A stretch of DNA of 64,000 nucleotides from Xanthomonas sp. 3793 (GTDB lineage Bacteria > Pseudomonadota > Gammaproteobacteria > Xanthomonadales > Xanthomonadaceae): contig NZ_JANTYU010000001.1 of assembly GCF_024806835.1 (NCBI RefSeq), positions 558,001 through 622,000 on the forward strand, written 5' to 3'. Positions within the stretch are counted from its first letter, which is position 1. Each line of letters starts with the position of its first letter. The notes under the pieces are model-generated. The model ran no database searches. It saw only the letters and a list, made by a program, of their open reading frames with translations, and was not told where the DNA came from. The position numbers and the translations under genes are program-made. This document shows, piece by piece, positions 26,983 through 33,799 of this stretch.

Positions 26983-27393
26983 CGCTGCCGCATGGGCGTT
27001 TTTGAACACGGCCAAGACTTCCATTGCGTTTTCAAACAAGAGGCCTTTCTGCTTGGGTGAAACGCCAGATCTCTCCGAAAGAATCTTCAAGGTTGCAAGA
27101 TACTCATGGCGTAGGCTGGTTATCTGCGCCTCAATTTCTGCCGGAATCTTGAAGCAAGTGCGTGGACCGCCGGCCCCGGCGTACTGCCTTAGCTTGATAT
27201 TGCAGTAGAGCAAAGTGGACTGCCCGGAATCGTGCTTGATGTTGATACAGAATCCCTCGTAGGTAGGGACGAGATTCTGGATGTGGCGACGATTGAAATG
27301 GGATAACGCGGAAATCCGGGAGTACAGAATAGTTTTGTCGCTCAGCACGAGCCCAAGGTCGGTAAATTTTGTCTCGAAGAGCCTGGGTCGCAT
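26977..27393 (-). CDS. hypothetical cassette protein, 138 residues
   Basis: It starts MRPRLFETKFTDLGLVLSDK and ends VLAVFKNAHAAAA. The sequence suggests a soluble beta-rich N-terminal half (ILYSRISALSHFNRRHIQNLVPTYEGFCINI) and a helical C-terminal half. Its TAA stop lies in the R'' box of attC site 5 and the AGG of the upstream R' core is 8 nt before the ATG. No family recognised. Confidence 0.7.
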   Translation of the reverse strand: MRPRLFETKFTDLGLVLSDKTILYSRISALSHFNRRHIQNLVPTYEGFCINIKHDSGQSTLLYCNIKLRQYAGAGGPRTCFKIPAEIEAQITSLRHEYLATLKILSERSGVSPKQKGLLFENAMEVLAVFKNAHAAAA

Positions 27394-27400
27394 GTGAGCG

Positions 27401-27460
27401 GCCTAACGCCTGAATTAAGCCGAGTTGCGAAGCAACTTCGGCTTGAATGAGTTTTTAGGC
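27401..27460 (-). other. attC site 6
   Basis: The left box is GCCTAAC and the right box TTTAGGC. The stem GAGTTGC-GAA-GCAACTTC is perfectly paired, with TTG/CAA replacing the usual CCG/CGG. Confidence 0.88.
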
Positions 27461-27723
27461 AGTGAGTGGCCGCGAAGGTTGGATGGTGCAACCCTGCTCC
27501 CCAGCACTGCCGCCTGGACCGAGTGTGCCACAGCTTGCGGGATGGAGCTTGCCCAGCGATGCAGCGGCGAGTGATGCCGCCGAAGCCAAGGGCAACAAGC
27601 GCAGCGCGGGAACGATGTGCCAAGGCGAAGCACCGAACCTACCTCAACCCGCAACGGTGATGACTGCTGCCCGGAGCCAGCCTCATGCACGCCTGCGAAC
27701 TCACCGAATCGACAACCACCACC
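27461..27723 (-). other. ORF-less repeat-family cassette, copy 1
   Basis: The cassette of 263 bp has no plausible gene. The block next to attC site 6 (about 27463-27555) is shared with four other cassettes. It contains the hairpin GGTTG-GATGGTG-CAACC (two arms of five bases). Reading frames on either strand are not kept between copies because of single-base indels. Candidate non-coding RNA or regulatory cassette. Confidence 0.6.
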
Positions 27724-27783
27724 GCCTAATGGCTGAATTAAGCCGAGCCGAGAAGCGGCTTCGGCTTGAATGAATTGTTAGCC
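27724..27783 (-). other. attC site 7
   Basis: The left box is GCCTAAT and the right box GTTAGCC. The loop reads GAGAAG in place of the usual GCGAAG; the outer stem is intact. Confidence 0.85.
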
Positions 27784-27786
27784 CTG

Positions 27787-28143
27787 CTAGTCATGCATGA
27801 TGTGCGGATTCATCTGCTTTGGTGAGAACCACACGATATCGTGGCGCTCAAGAAGGATCCCGGCTTGCTCGCGCCAGACAAAATGGCAGCTACCTCTACC
27901 GATGCGCCCAGCTTGTTGGGCTAGCTCCCTCGCCTCAACCGCTGCCGCGGAAATGAGGGGGGCAAAATGCGGATCATCTTGCGTGGGATCAACCAGGCCC
28001 TGACGTTTCGGCCGTTGGATAGCTAACAGCACGCGCTCTCTAAGGAGTGGCTGCATAGCTCCGAGCGTGTCCTTGGCGAGCATCACCGGACAGCCAGTGG
28101 CCTTGTGGTAGGCAAAAACTTCTTCTGTGGTTGGATCAGTCAT
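27787..28143 (-). CDS. hypothetical cassette protein, 118 residues
   Basis: It starts MTDPTTEEVFAYHKATGCPVMLAKDTL at ATG 28143. It contains a central ARELAQQAGRIGRGSCHFVWREQAGILLERHDIVW and resembles small uncharacterised proteins of gammaproteobacteria without a domain I can name. Fully soluble prediction, no signal peptide. Confidence 0.7.
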   Translation of the reverse strand: MTDPTTEEVFAYHKATGCPVMLAKDTLGAMQPLLRERVLLAIQRPKRQGLVDPTQDDPHFAPLISAAAVEARELAQQAGRIGRGSCHFVWREQAGILLERHDIVWFSPKQMNPHIMHD

Positions 28144-28152
28144 GTTCAGTGG

Positions 28153-28212
28153 GGCTAACGCTTGAATTAAGCCGCGCCGCGAAGCGGCGTCGGCTTGAAT
28201 GAATTGTTAGGC
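28153..28212 (-). other. attC site 8
   Basis: The left box is GGCTAAC and the right box GTTAGGC. The stem CGCCGC-GAA-GCGGCG is perfect. Confidence 0.88.
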
Positions 28213-28613
28213 GCATCCGAGAGACCGAGATATGCCCTGTTTGCAGCAGTTACAGGCGGCAAGAGTGCCAGAAGTTGCTGCGCCAGATCACGGATCGGCT
28301 CCCAAGCCGGATTTTGCATAGCTGCAAGATTTACGGCGCGACCAGATCCGAACGGCATCTCGATTACCGGGATGAGATCTATTTGCGCTAGAAACTCAAG
28401 AATGCCCGCCTCTTGTTGCTCTGTAAAGAGACCGGAGCCGATCAAGTAGTGGCCGGCGAGCGCATCATCCCGTAGCTCCCACGCGGTGTTGTAGTCGCCC
28501 ATCAACTCGCACTGCTTATCGGCCGATTCGGCAAGCGATCCAAGAGTAAATACGAACACGTCATAGGCGTTGTGAAACGCTTCTAATGTTGAAATTTGCG
28601 ATGGATGAGACAT
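28167..28613 (-). CDS. hypothetical cassette protein reading into attC, 148 residues
   Basis: It starts MSHPSQISTLEAFHNAYDVF at ATG 28613, with AGGG 4 nt upstream from the attC core. A mainly helical acidic protein (LAESADKQCELMGDYNTAWELRDDALAGHYL). The last 14 residues, NNSFKPTPLRGAA and neighbours, are encoded by attC site 8 itself and are not part of the original fold. Family unknown; size and composition resemble small immunity or adaptor proteins, which is only a guess. Confidence 0.7.
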   Translation of the reverse strand: MSHPSQISTLEAFHNAYDVFVFTLGSLAESADKQCELMGDYNTAWELRDDALAGHYLIGSGLFTEQQEAGILEFLAQIDLIPVIEMPFGSGRAVNLAAMQNPAWEPIRDLAQQLLALLPPVTAANRAYLGLSDAPNNSFKPTPLRGAA

Positions 28614-28616
28614 GCG

Positions 28617-28676
28617 CCCTAACGCCTTAGTTAAGCCGAGCCGCGAAGCGGCTTCGGCTTGAATGAGTTGTTAGGC
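28617..28676 (-). other. attC site 9
   Basis: The left box is CCCTAAC and the right box GTTAGGC. The stem GAGCCGC-GAA-GCGGCTTC is perfect. Confidence 0.88.
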
Positions 28677-28956
28677 AGTGAGTGGCCGCAAAGGTTGGAT
28701 GGTGCAACCATGCTCCCCAGCACTACCGCCCGGACTAAGTGTGCCACAGCTTGCGGAATGGAGCTTGCCCAGCGATGTAGCGGCGCGTGATGCATCCGAA
28801 ACCACGTGCACCGAGCGCAGCGCGGGAACGACGTGCCAAGGCGAAGCACCGAACGTACCGCAACTAGCAGCGATGATGACTGCTGTCCGGAGCCGACTGC
28901 ATGCACGCCTGCGAACTCACCGAAGCGGCAACCACCAACGCAATTGCTCCACCACT
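28677..28956 (-). other. ORF-less repeat-family cassette, copy 2
   Basis: This 280-bp cassette matches copy 1 closely in the first 95 bp next to attC site 9 and moderately elsewhere. The GGTTG/CAACC hairpin is intact. No conserved reading frame. Confidence 0.6.
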
Positions 28957-29016
28957 GCCTAACACCGGAATTAAGCCGACCCGCGAAGCGGGTTCGGCTT
29001 GAATGAATTGTTAGCC
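28957..29016 (-). other. attC site 10
   Basis: The left box is GCCTAAC and the right box GTTAGCC. The stem GACCCGC-GAA-GCGGGTTC is perfect, with C-G pairs swapped in on both sides. Confidence 0.88.
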
Positions 29017-29406
29017 GCTTGCGACGACAATTGGAGCGCGGCCAGACCAGAAATTGTTGAGGCCTTTCCACCACCGGAGGCTCTCGGGGCATAGGTGGAT
29101 AGCAAATGTCTCCGGATCGACTCCCGCGTTGCCCCAAACATTTTGAATGGCCTCCAGAATGCCGACAGTAGCGAACTCTTGGACCCAAGGGGAACCGCTA
29201 ACATGTAGCCGCTCAACTGCGGCAGCCAGGTCGGGGAAGGTCGATGAGTCGCCGGCCCTATGCAGCACAAGCAAGTGATCGGCCAGCTCTCCAGCAGCGA
29301 CATACAAGACGTCGTTGCCGTACTCGAGCAGGTGTGCCTTCCAAGCGGAACGAAAGGAAGGGCAGGCCTCAACGATGTGGAGCATGGCTTGAGATTGCTC
29401 GATCAT
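29011..29406 (-). CDS. hypothetical cassette protein, possibly DUF7674-like
   Basis: The protein has 131 residues. It starts MIEQSQAMLHIVEACPSFRSAWKAHLLEYG and continues with helices VLYVAAGELADHLLVLHRAG, FPDLAAAVERLHVSGSPWV and EFATVGILEAIQNVWGN. This helical pattern recalls small uncharacterised domains such as DUF7674, found near toxin-immunity loci, but I cannot confirm it. The TAA stop is in the R'' box of attC site 10. Confidence 0.65.
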   Translation of the reverse strand: MIEQSQAMLHIVEACPSFRSAWKAHLLEYGNDVLYVAAGELADHLLVLHRAGDSSTFPDLAAAVERLHVSGSPWVQEFATVGILEAIQNVWGNAGVDPETFAIHLCPESLRWWKGLNNFWSGRAPIVVASG

Positions 29407-29415
29407 GTTCGATGC

Positions 29416-29475
29416 GGCTAACGCTTGAATTAAGCCGAGTTGCGAAGCAACTTCGGCTTGAATGAGTTGTTAGGC
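29416..29475 (-). other. attC site 11
   Basis: The left box is GGCTAAC and the right box GTTAGGC. The stem GAGTTGC-GAA-GCAACTTC equals that of site 6. Confidence 0.88.
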
Positions 29476-29756
29476 AGTGAGTGGCCGCAAAGGTTGGATG
29501 GTGCAACCATGCTCCCCAGCACTGCCGCCTGGACCGAGTGTGCCACAGCTTGCGGGATGGAGCTTGACCAGCGGTGCCCCCGGCGCGTGATGTCCCCGAA
29601 GCCAAATGTAACGGGCGCAGCGCGGGAATGACGCGCCAGGGCGAAGCGCCGAACCTACCGCTACCAAAAACGCTGATGACTGCTGCCCGGAGCCGACGGT
29701 GTGCATGCCAGCGGACTGGCCGAAGCCGGACTCATCGATTGATCTGCTCCACCACT
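29476..29756 (-). other. ORF-less repeat-family cassette, copy 3
   Basis: This cassette of 281 bp is almost identical to copies 1 and 2 over the attC-proximal 85 bp, with the hairpin intact. A one-base insertion after that block shifts every frame relative to copies 1 and 2. Confidence 0.6.
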
Positions 29757-29816
29757 GCCTAACACCTGAGTTAAGCCGCGCCGCGAAGCGGCGTCGGCTT
29801 GAACGAGTAGTTAGGC
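29757..29816 (-). other. attC site 12
   Basis: The left box is GCCTAAC and the right box GTTAGGC. The stem CGCCGC-GAA-GCGGCG is perfect. Confidence 0.88.
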
Positions 29817-30122
29817 GCCAAATACGTATCCGCGACGTGCCAGCGCCAGAACCAAGATCACTACCGCTACGACGATGCTAAGAGCCAAGGACACGCGGTA
29901 ACGAGCCAATTGCCGGCTCTTGTGCTCCCCGACTAACGTGACCCGCTCAAACGGATACCCAGTAAAGATCTGCAGGATGATGCTCAGCGAAAGCATGGCG
30001 AAGAATACGAGATCTTCTTGGCCCTTCAGTTGGCCGTTGCCATGCAGCACCACCACGGCCAGCACGCAGCAAGCGCTGAAAGCTGCATAGATTTCCGTCG
30101 GCCTTGGCGGGAGTTGAATCAT
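29811..30122 (-). CDS. small membrane protein (cassette), three helices
   Basis: The protein has 103 residues. Hydrophobic segments at about 11-27, 38-55 and 77-96 suggest three membrane helices. It starts MIQLPPRPTEIYAAFSACCVL at ATG 30122, only 4 nt from the attC R' box, whose AGG (5 nt away) is the only visible ribosome binding site. Stop in the R'' box of attC site 12. No family recognised. Confidence 0.68.
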   Translation of the reverse strand: MIQLPPRPTEIYAAFSACCVLAVVVLHGNGQLKGQEDLVFFAMLSLSIILQIFTGYPFERVTLVGEHKSRQLARYRVSLALSIVVAVVILVLALARRGYVFGA

Positions 30123-30126
30123 TGGC

Positions 30127-30186
30127 GCCTAACGCCTGAATTAAGCCGAGCCGCGAAGCGGCGTCGGTTTGAATGAATGGTTAGGC
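30127..30186 (-). other. attC site 13
   Basis: The left box is GCCTAAC and the right box GTTAGGC. The stem GAGCCGC/GCGGCGTC has one outer mismatch. Confidence 0.87.
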
Positions 30187-30450
30187 ATCAGGCGTCTCCA
30201 CGAAAGATAGCGGAACCTGATGCTCATTGAGTACGGTCTTGTAGTGAGCAAGCATACTTAGCAGCTTGTTGTGCAGATCTTGGAGCTCGTCCCGGGAGTC
30301 AGGACTGTCCGACAATGCCTCAGTAGCCTGAGCGCACAACATATGAAGGGTGTCGCCCTGCACGAGTACGCCAGGGAACTGGCGGCCGGGATGCCTAATC
30401 ACCGGCGTGTTTGATTGGTCTGAGAAAATTTCAACGTTCTCGACGCGCAT
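30181..30450 (-). CDS. hypothetical cassette protein, possibly DUF6959-like
   Basis: The protein has 89 residues. The N-terminal part MRVENVEIFSDQSNTPVIRHPGRQFPGVLVQGDTLHML carries the NxPVxRxPGRxFPGxxxQGDxL pattern I associate with DUF6959, followed by two helices. Function of that family is unknown to me. It starts at ATG 30450, with the core AGG 9 nt upstream. Stop in the R'' box of attC site 13. Confidence 0.68.
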   Translation of the reverse strand: MRVENVEIFSDQSNTPVIRHPGRQFPGVLVQGDTLHMLCAQATEALSDSPDSRDELQDLHNKLLSMLAHYKTVLNEHQVPLSFVETPDA

Positions 30451-30458
30451 AATCTGAT

Positions 30459-30518
30459 GCCTAACGCCTGAATTAAGCCGCGCCGCGAAGCGGCGTCGGC
30501 TTGAATGAATTGTTAGGG
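30459..30518 (-). other. attC site 14
   Basis: The left box is GCCTAAC and the right box GTTAGGG. The stem CGCCGC-GAA-GCGGCG is perfect. Confidence 0.87.
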
Positions 30519-30848
30519 GGCAATTAGCGACGGAACAAGCTTTTTCTCCATGCTCCAGCCGTCACGACCAGCCCTTACACCTTTGAATTCCTGACCGGCT
30601 ATGAACTTGAAAAGTACACGGCCCGGCCAACTGCCCTCGGTCTCAACACGCGACTCAACAATGCGTCCGCCGAAAAATGAAGGCTTGTCTTGTGCCTTGT
30701 GGAAGTAGATCCGGCCACCCACCAGCAAGGACGCAGTTTCAGGCGAAATGGCCCACCAACCGCTTTCCCAGAGCGCGGTCTGTTTGTCGAGGCAAGTCAT
30801 GTGGCCCATGCGCTCTATCAAGTGCAGGTCGCCTTTACTCACTTCCAA
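30513..30848 (-). CDS. hypothetical cassette protein, 111 residues
   Basis: The full frame begins with TTG at 30848 (MEVSKGDLHLIERMGHMTCLDKQ). ATG 30809, preceded by a GATAGAG stretch, is an alternative start giving 98 residues. The core GGRIYFHKAQDKPSFFGGRIV, then GRVLFKFIAGQEFKGVRAGRDGW, suggests a compact beta-rich fold reminiscent of PUA/EVE-like domains, but I cannot assign it. Stop in the R'' box of attC site 14. Confidence 0.62.
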   Translation of the reverse strand: MEVSKGDLHLIERMGHMTCLDKQTALWESGWWAISPETASLLVGGRIYFHKAQDKPSFFGGRIVESRVETEGSWPGRVLFKFIAGQEFKGVRAGRDGWSMEKKLVPSLIAP

Positions 30849-30852
30849 TGCC

Positions 30853-30912
30853 CCTTAACGCTTGAATTAAGCCGAGCCACGAAGTGGCTTCGGCTTGAAT
30901 GAATTGTTAGGC
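30853..30912 (-). other. attC site 15
   Basis: The left box is CCTTAAC and the right box GTTAGGC. The stem GAGCCAC-GAA-GTGGCTTC is perfect, with an A-T pair replacing G-C. Confidence 0.87.
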
Positions 30913-31189
30913 AGTGAGTGGCCGCAAAGGTTGGATGGTGCAACCATGCTCCCCAGCACTGCCGCCTGCACCGAGTGTGCCACAGCTTGCGGGATCGAGC
31001 TTGCCAGCGATGCCCCGACGCGGGGTGCCATCGAAGTCAAACACAATGAGCACAGCGCGGCAACGACAAACAAGCAAAGCGCCGAACTTACCGCAATCAG
31101 CAACGGCGATGGATGCTGTACGGAACCAACCGCATGCGTGCCTGCTAAGTTACCGAAGCAGGAGCCAAGAAGTTCCTTGCTCTAACGCC
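30913..31189 (-). other. ORF-less repeat-family cassette, copy 4
   Basis: This cassette of 277 bp shares the attC-proximal block and hairpin with copies 1-3. The distal half is diverged and shares GGGGTGCCATCGAAG with copy 5. An extra CTCTAAC lies 8 bp before attC site 16. Confidence 0.6.
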
Positions 31190-31249
31190 GCCTAACACCT
31201 GAGTTAAGCCCCGCTGCGAAGCGGCGTCGGCTTGACTGAATTGTTAGGC
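31190..31249 (-). other. attC site 16
   Basis: The left box is GCCTAAC and the right box GTTAGGC. The stem CCGCTGC/GCGGCG contains mismatches, so the structure is weakened. Confidence 0.85.
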
Positions 31250-31746
31250 CACATGGCCAGGTGCTGCCAGTGCGAGCATTTATCAGCCGGATCTATGATC
31301 TGCGCTCGCCAACTACCAACCAGCGGATCCCAAGCGCGCTGACCCGAGAGAATATGCCCATCAAGAAGCGAGAAAGTAACCGAATAGTAGCTATTGCTAT
31401 AGCTGCGAAGATCATATTTTCCGCTATAGAAAGTCAGTGATACGTAGGCAGGTAGGTTTACGCGCGTATGATACCAAGAGCCGCTGGCCTCAACTTTAGT
31501 TACATCCCGAAGCTTGCCTAGGATGCATTGATTCAACACGACGTTGAAATGAGGCGATGAAATCGCAACTCTTGTCAATGTTCCAGGATTTCCCTTAGCA
31601 CGATTGATATGAACTTTGACAGGACCATAGGTGGCCGGTACGGCACCCAGAGTCCCATCTTCGCCAATCCGGAAAATGCGATCTTGATGAGCAGAAGCCG
31701 CGGCTGCCACCAAGAAGAGCAAGAAACCAGCTGCAATCTTTATCAT
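31204..31746 (-). CDS. exported hypothetical cassette protein
   Basis: The protein has 180 residues from ATG 31746. A clear signal peptide MIKIAAGFLLFLVAAAASA-HQ is followed by a beta-rich periplasmic or secreted domain. The C-terminus NNSVKPTPLRSGA is attC-encoded: the frame runs into site 16 and stops there. The AGG of a collapsed attC core lies 4 nt upstream of the ATG. The frame is open upstream to 32115, but that part is the neighbouring ORF-less cassette and is not protein. No family recognised. Confidence 0.72.
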   Translation of the reverse strand: MIKIAAGFLLFLVAAAASAHQDRIFRIGEDGTLGAVPATYGPVKVHINRAKGNPGTLTRVAISSPHFNVVLNQCILGKLRDVTKVEASGSWYHTRVNLPAYVSLTFYSGKYDLRSYSNSYYSVTFSLLDGHILSGQRAWDPLVGSWRAQIIDPADKCSHWQHLAMWPNNSVKPTPLRSGA

Positions 31747-31749
31747 GTG

Positions 31750-31775
31750 GCCTAAGATTGAAAGAGATGTTAGGC
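31750..31775 (-). other. collapsed attC site (left of repeat cassette 5)
   Basis: GCCTAAG and GTTAGGC are separated by only 12 bp; the central palindrome is missing. It sits exactly where a full attC is expected, between a gene cassette and ORF-less copy 5. It is probably a deletion product of a 60-bp attC. Confidence 0.7.
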
Positions 31776-32046
31776 GATGAGTGGTCGCAAAGGTTGGATG
31801 GTGCAACCATGCTCCCCGGCATCGCCGCCTGGACCGAGTGTGCCACAGGTTGGGTAGATGGAGCCTGCCCAGCGACGCTCCGATGCGGGGTGCCATCGAA
31901 GCCGGACGCAACGAGTGCAGCGCGGCAATGAGGTACACGGGCGAAGTATCGCCCCTGTCGTCACCAGCAACGGTAATGATTACTGCCCGAAGCCGACTGT
32001 ACGCCTGACTGCAAACCGACCGAAGCCGGACCCACCAACTGATGTG
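31776..32046 (-). other. ORF-less repeat-family cassette, copy 5
   Basis: This copy of 271 bp is the most diverged but keeps the GGTTG/CAACC hairpin and most of the attC-proximal block. It differs by single-base indels from the others. Both of its flanking attC sites are collapsed. Confidence 0.58.
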
Positions 32047-32065
32047 CTCTAACGGGTAGTTACGC
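32047..32065 (-). other. collapsed attC site (right of repeat cassette 5)
   Basis: CTCTAAC and GTTACGC are separated by only 5 bp. The right box still supplies the stop codon of the SseB-like gene. Confidence 0.55.
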
Positions 32066-32851
32066 CCTTCCGCGCAAGAAGACCGAACGAATTCTTGCGG
32101 TCCACGAACGCTCATAGAATGGTTTTACGGAATCGATGAAGTAACTGCTCAAGCCAGCGTCGCCTCGTTGCACCCGAGTCAAATCAACCATCTCCCCACT
32201 CGGCACTGTGTCTGCTGCGATTGCACCCGCCTCTCTGATAACCATTCCGAGATCTCCATCGCCCTCAATGCCAACGAGAAGTGCTGGCGCCGAGAAAGCT
32301 GCTGGATCGTGCATCAAGCAAAGATAGGCTGCACGAACATTCGGGCTTTTCTTGAAGAGCTTAGAAAGTGAACCAACCAACCGGGTTGGATAATTCGCTG
32401 GTTGACCCAAAAGAACCTTTGTCTCTTTCTCAACCACCCTTTGATCTGCGATGTGATTTATGCCCGCTGTTAGAAGAGCGTCAATCTCATTAGGGAAAAA
32501 CTCTTTTCCGTAGCTTACCCCCGGATTAAGGACAAGGGTTGCACCTCGCGTGATCTCGAAAAAGCTTCGTGAAGGCATCGCCACATAGCGCGTCTCTTCC
32601 CTCAACACTCTCTGCAGCGTCTCAAGGCTCGTGAAGAAAGGGACGAAGGGCGTTCCGTCGGATTTCTCAAAGTTGACTAGAGAGAGCTTCGCGCCGGCAG
32701 GGATCGTGCCTTGGCCATCACCAGGTGCGTCCGTGTATCCGATAACGAAGATCTCCGAGTCAAGAAGAACTCTGTAGAAGTCCGGTCGCGAAGCGGGCTC
32801 GTCAGCCGCTCGGGCAAGTGCCTCTTCTAGCGGATTCTTCGGGACGTCCAT
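32060..32851 (-). CDS. SseB-family protein (cassette)
   Basis: The protein has 263 residues, the largest cassette product. The N-terminal half matches SseB N-terminal domains (NPLEEALARAADEPASRPDFYRVLLDSEIFVIG, then TPFVPFFTSLETLQRV, SFFEITRGATLVLNPGVSYGKEFFPNEIDALL). The C-terminal half fits the SseB C-terminal domain (AAYLCLMHDPAAFSAPALLVGIEGDGD). SseB proteins are poorly understood; some relatives lie in type VII or polymorphic toxin neighbourhoods. ATG 32851, with GGAGAG 5 nt upstream, is preferred over ATG 32869. The stop lies in the collapsed attC box. Confidence 0.85.
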   Translation of the reverse strand: MDVPKNPLEEALARAADEPASRPDFYRVLLDSEIFVIGYTDAPGDGQGTIPAGAKLSLVNFEKSDGTPFVPFFTSLETLQRVLREETRYVAMPSRSFFEITRGATLVLNPGVSYGKEFFPNEIDALLTAGINHIADQRVVEKETKVLLGQPANYPTRLVGSLSKLFKKSPNVRAAYLCLMHDPAAFSAPALLVGIEGDGDLGMVIREAGAIAADTVPSGEMVDLTRVQRGDAGLSSYFIDSVKPFYERSWTARIRSVFLRGRA

Positions 32852-32865
32852 GATCTCTCCAAAGG

Positions 32866-32925
32866 GCATAAAGCGTGAATCAAGCTGACCCGCGAAGCGG
32901 GTTCGGCTTGAATGAATTTTTAGGC
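32866..32925 (-). other. attC site 17
   Basis: The left box GCATAAA is degenerate; the right box is TTTAGGC. The stem GACCCGC-GAA-GCGGGTTC is perfect. Confidence 0.8.
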
Positions 32926-32927
32926 GG

Positions 32928-33209
32928 CTACCGAAAAACTAAGACAATCGCCTCGTTGTGTGGTTCCGTCGCTATCTCACGGAGGTGGCGAAGAAACTGG
33001 CCGTTGTCCAGATGGTGCAGTCTGGAAGAATTGAACAAGCTTAACTCGCACTCGCCAGGATAGCCCGGACCACCCGCAAGAGCGTCATTGAAAGCATCTA
33101 GGTTCCGGCCAAATAGCCCCGCACCTTCTGGCTTGACAACGGCCAAGTACGTTTCCCAGAACTGAGCAGCCGTCGTGATGTTGCTGCAATCAATGACGAA
33201 ACATTTCAT
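32928..33209 (-). CDS. barstar-family protein (cassette)
   Basis: The protein has 93 residues from ATG 33209. It has the barstar layout: a first strand KCFVIDCSNITT, a helix AAQFWETYLAVV, then FGRNLDAFNDALAGG (the hallmark GxNLDAxxD motif) and a closing strand NEAIVLVFR. Barstars bind and inhibit barnase-type RNases in the cytoplasm. No barnase gene is in the array, so it would be an orphan immunity protein. A GTG three codons upstream is a weaker start. Confidence 0.85.
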   Translation of the reverse strand: MKCFVIDCSNITTAAQFWETYLAVVKPEGAGLFGRNLDAFNDALAGGPGYPGECELSLFNSSRLHHLDNGQFLRHLREIATEPHNEAIVLVFR

Positions 33210-33212
33210 GTC

Positions 33213-33272
33213 GACCACTGCTTGAGTTAAGCCGTGCCGCGAAGCGGCGTCGGCTTGAATGATTTGTTAGGT
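33213..33272 (-). other. attC site 18
   Basis: The left box GACCACT is lost by mutation; the right box is GTTAGGT. The stem TGCCGC/GCGGCG is nearly perfect. Confidence 0.78.
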
Positions 33273-33734
33273 GCTACTGAGAGCAACAAGAAAATCACGC
33301 TCACCGTCAGCGCCCCACCACGGAACAGAAACCTCACCGCCAAGGCCGAGTAACTGACGTAGTAACTCGAGCCAGGACTGAATCTCAGGCGGACCCCAGT
33401 CAGATCCCATCCGATAGTCCAACGCTAGGCTATCAGTGAAAACGAACACTCCCAAGTCCGGAATTGGGCAATCAGTGCCGGCGATACCACCCAGAACGAC
33501 GTGGAAGGCCTCGGCAGCTCCAGATGCGACAAGAACGGCGTCTTCAGGGCCGCCGAATGGCTTTTCCGACTGGGTCTCCTTGATCCAAACGTAGCCGCCA
33601 TTGACGGTCACATTCCGAGCACCGCGATCATAAAGGTGCTTAAAGGCCACAGATACAGCTGACCGGTTCGAGAATTTCACCTCGACCTCGGGCAACGACC
33701 CATCATTCCTCTCAAAGTACTTGGATAGGTCCAT
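33267..33734 (-). CDS. hypothetical cassette protein, 155 residues
   Basis: It starts MDLSKYFERNDGSLPEVEVKFSNRSAVSVAFKHLYDRGARNV at ATG 33734; the core AGG is 6 nt upstream. Soluble alpha/beta sequence with GDxxxxxPWWGADGERDFLVAL at the end. Small acidic proteins of this kind are common among contact-dependent immunity families, but no specific family is recognised. Stop in the R'' box of attC site 18. Confidence 0.7.
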   Translation of the reverse strand: MDLSKYFERNDGSLPEVEVKFSNRSAVSVAFKHLYDRGARNVTVNGGYVWIKETQSEKPFGGPEDAVLVASGAAEAFHVVLGGIAGTDCPIPDLGVFVFTDSLALDYRMGSDWGPPEIQSWLELLRQLLGLGGEVSVPWWGADGERDFLVALSST

Positions 33735-33739
33735 GTGAC

Positions 33740-33799
33740 GCCTAACGCCTGAATTAAGCCGACTGGCGAAGCCAGTTCGGCTTGAATGAATTGTTAGAC
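33740..33799 (-). other. attC site 19
   Basis: The left box is GCCTAAC and the right box GTTAGAC. The stem GACTGGC-GAA-GCCAGTTC is perfect and uses a TGG/CCA variant, a clear case of compensatory change. Confidence 0.88.

Noticed and set aside
27415..27690. Minus-strand frame of 91 codons in ORF-less cassette 1, similar to one in copy 2 (28631-29188)
   Set aside because: Copies 3 and 5 have single-base indels that destroy the frame, and the C-terminal part is only attC read-through. Similarity is explained by nucleotide conservation.
31204..32115. 303-codon version of the exported cassette protein
   Set aside because: The extra N-terminus covers the collapsed attC and ORF-less copy 5. The signal peptide at ATG 31746 marks the real start.
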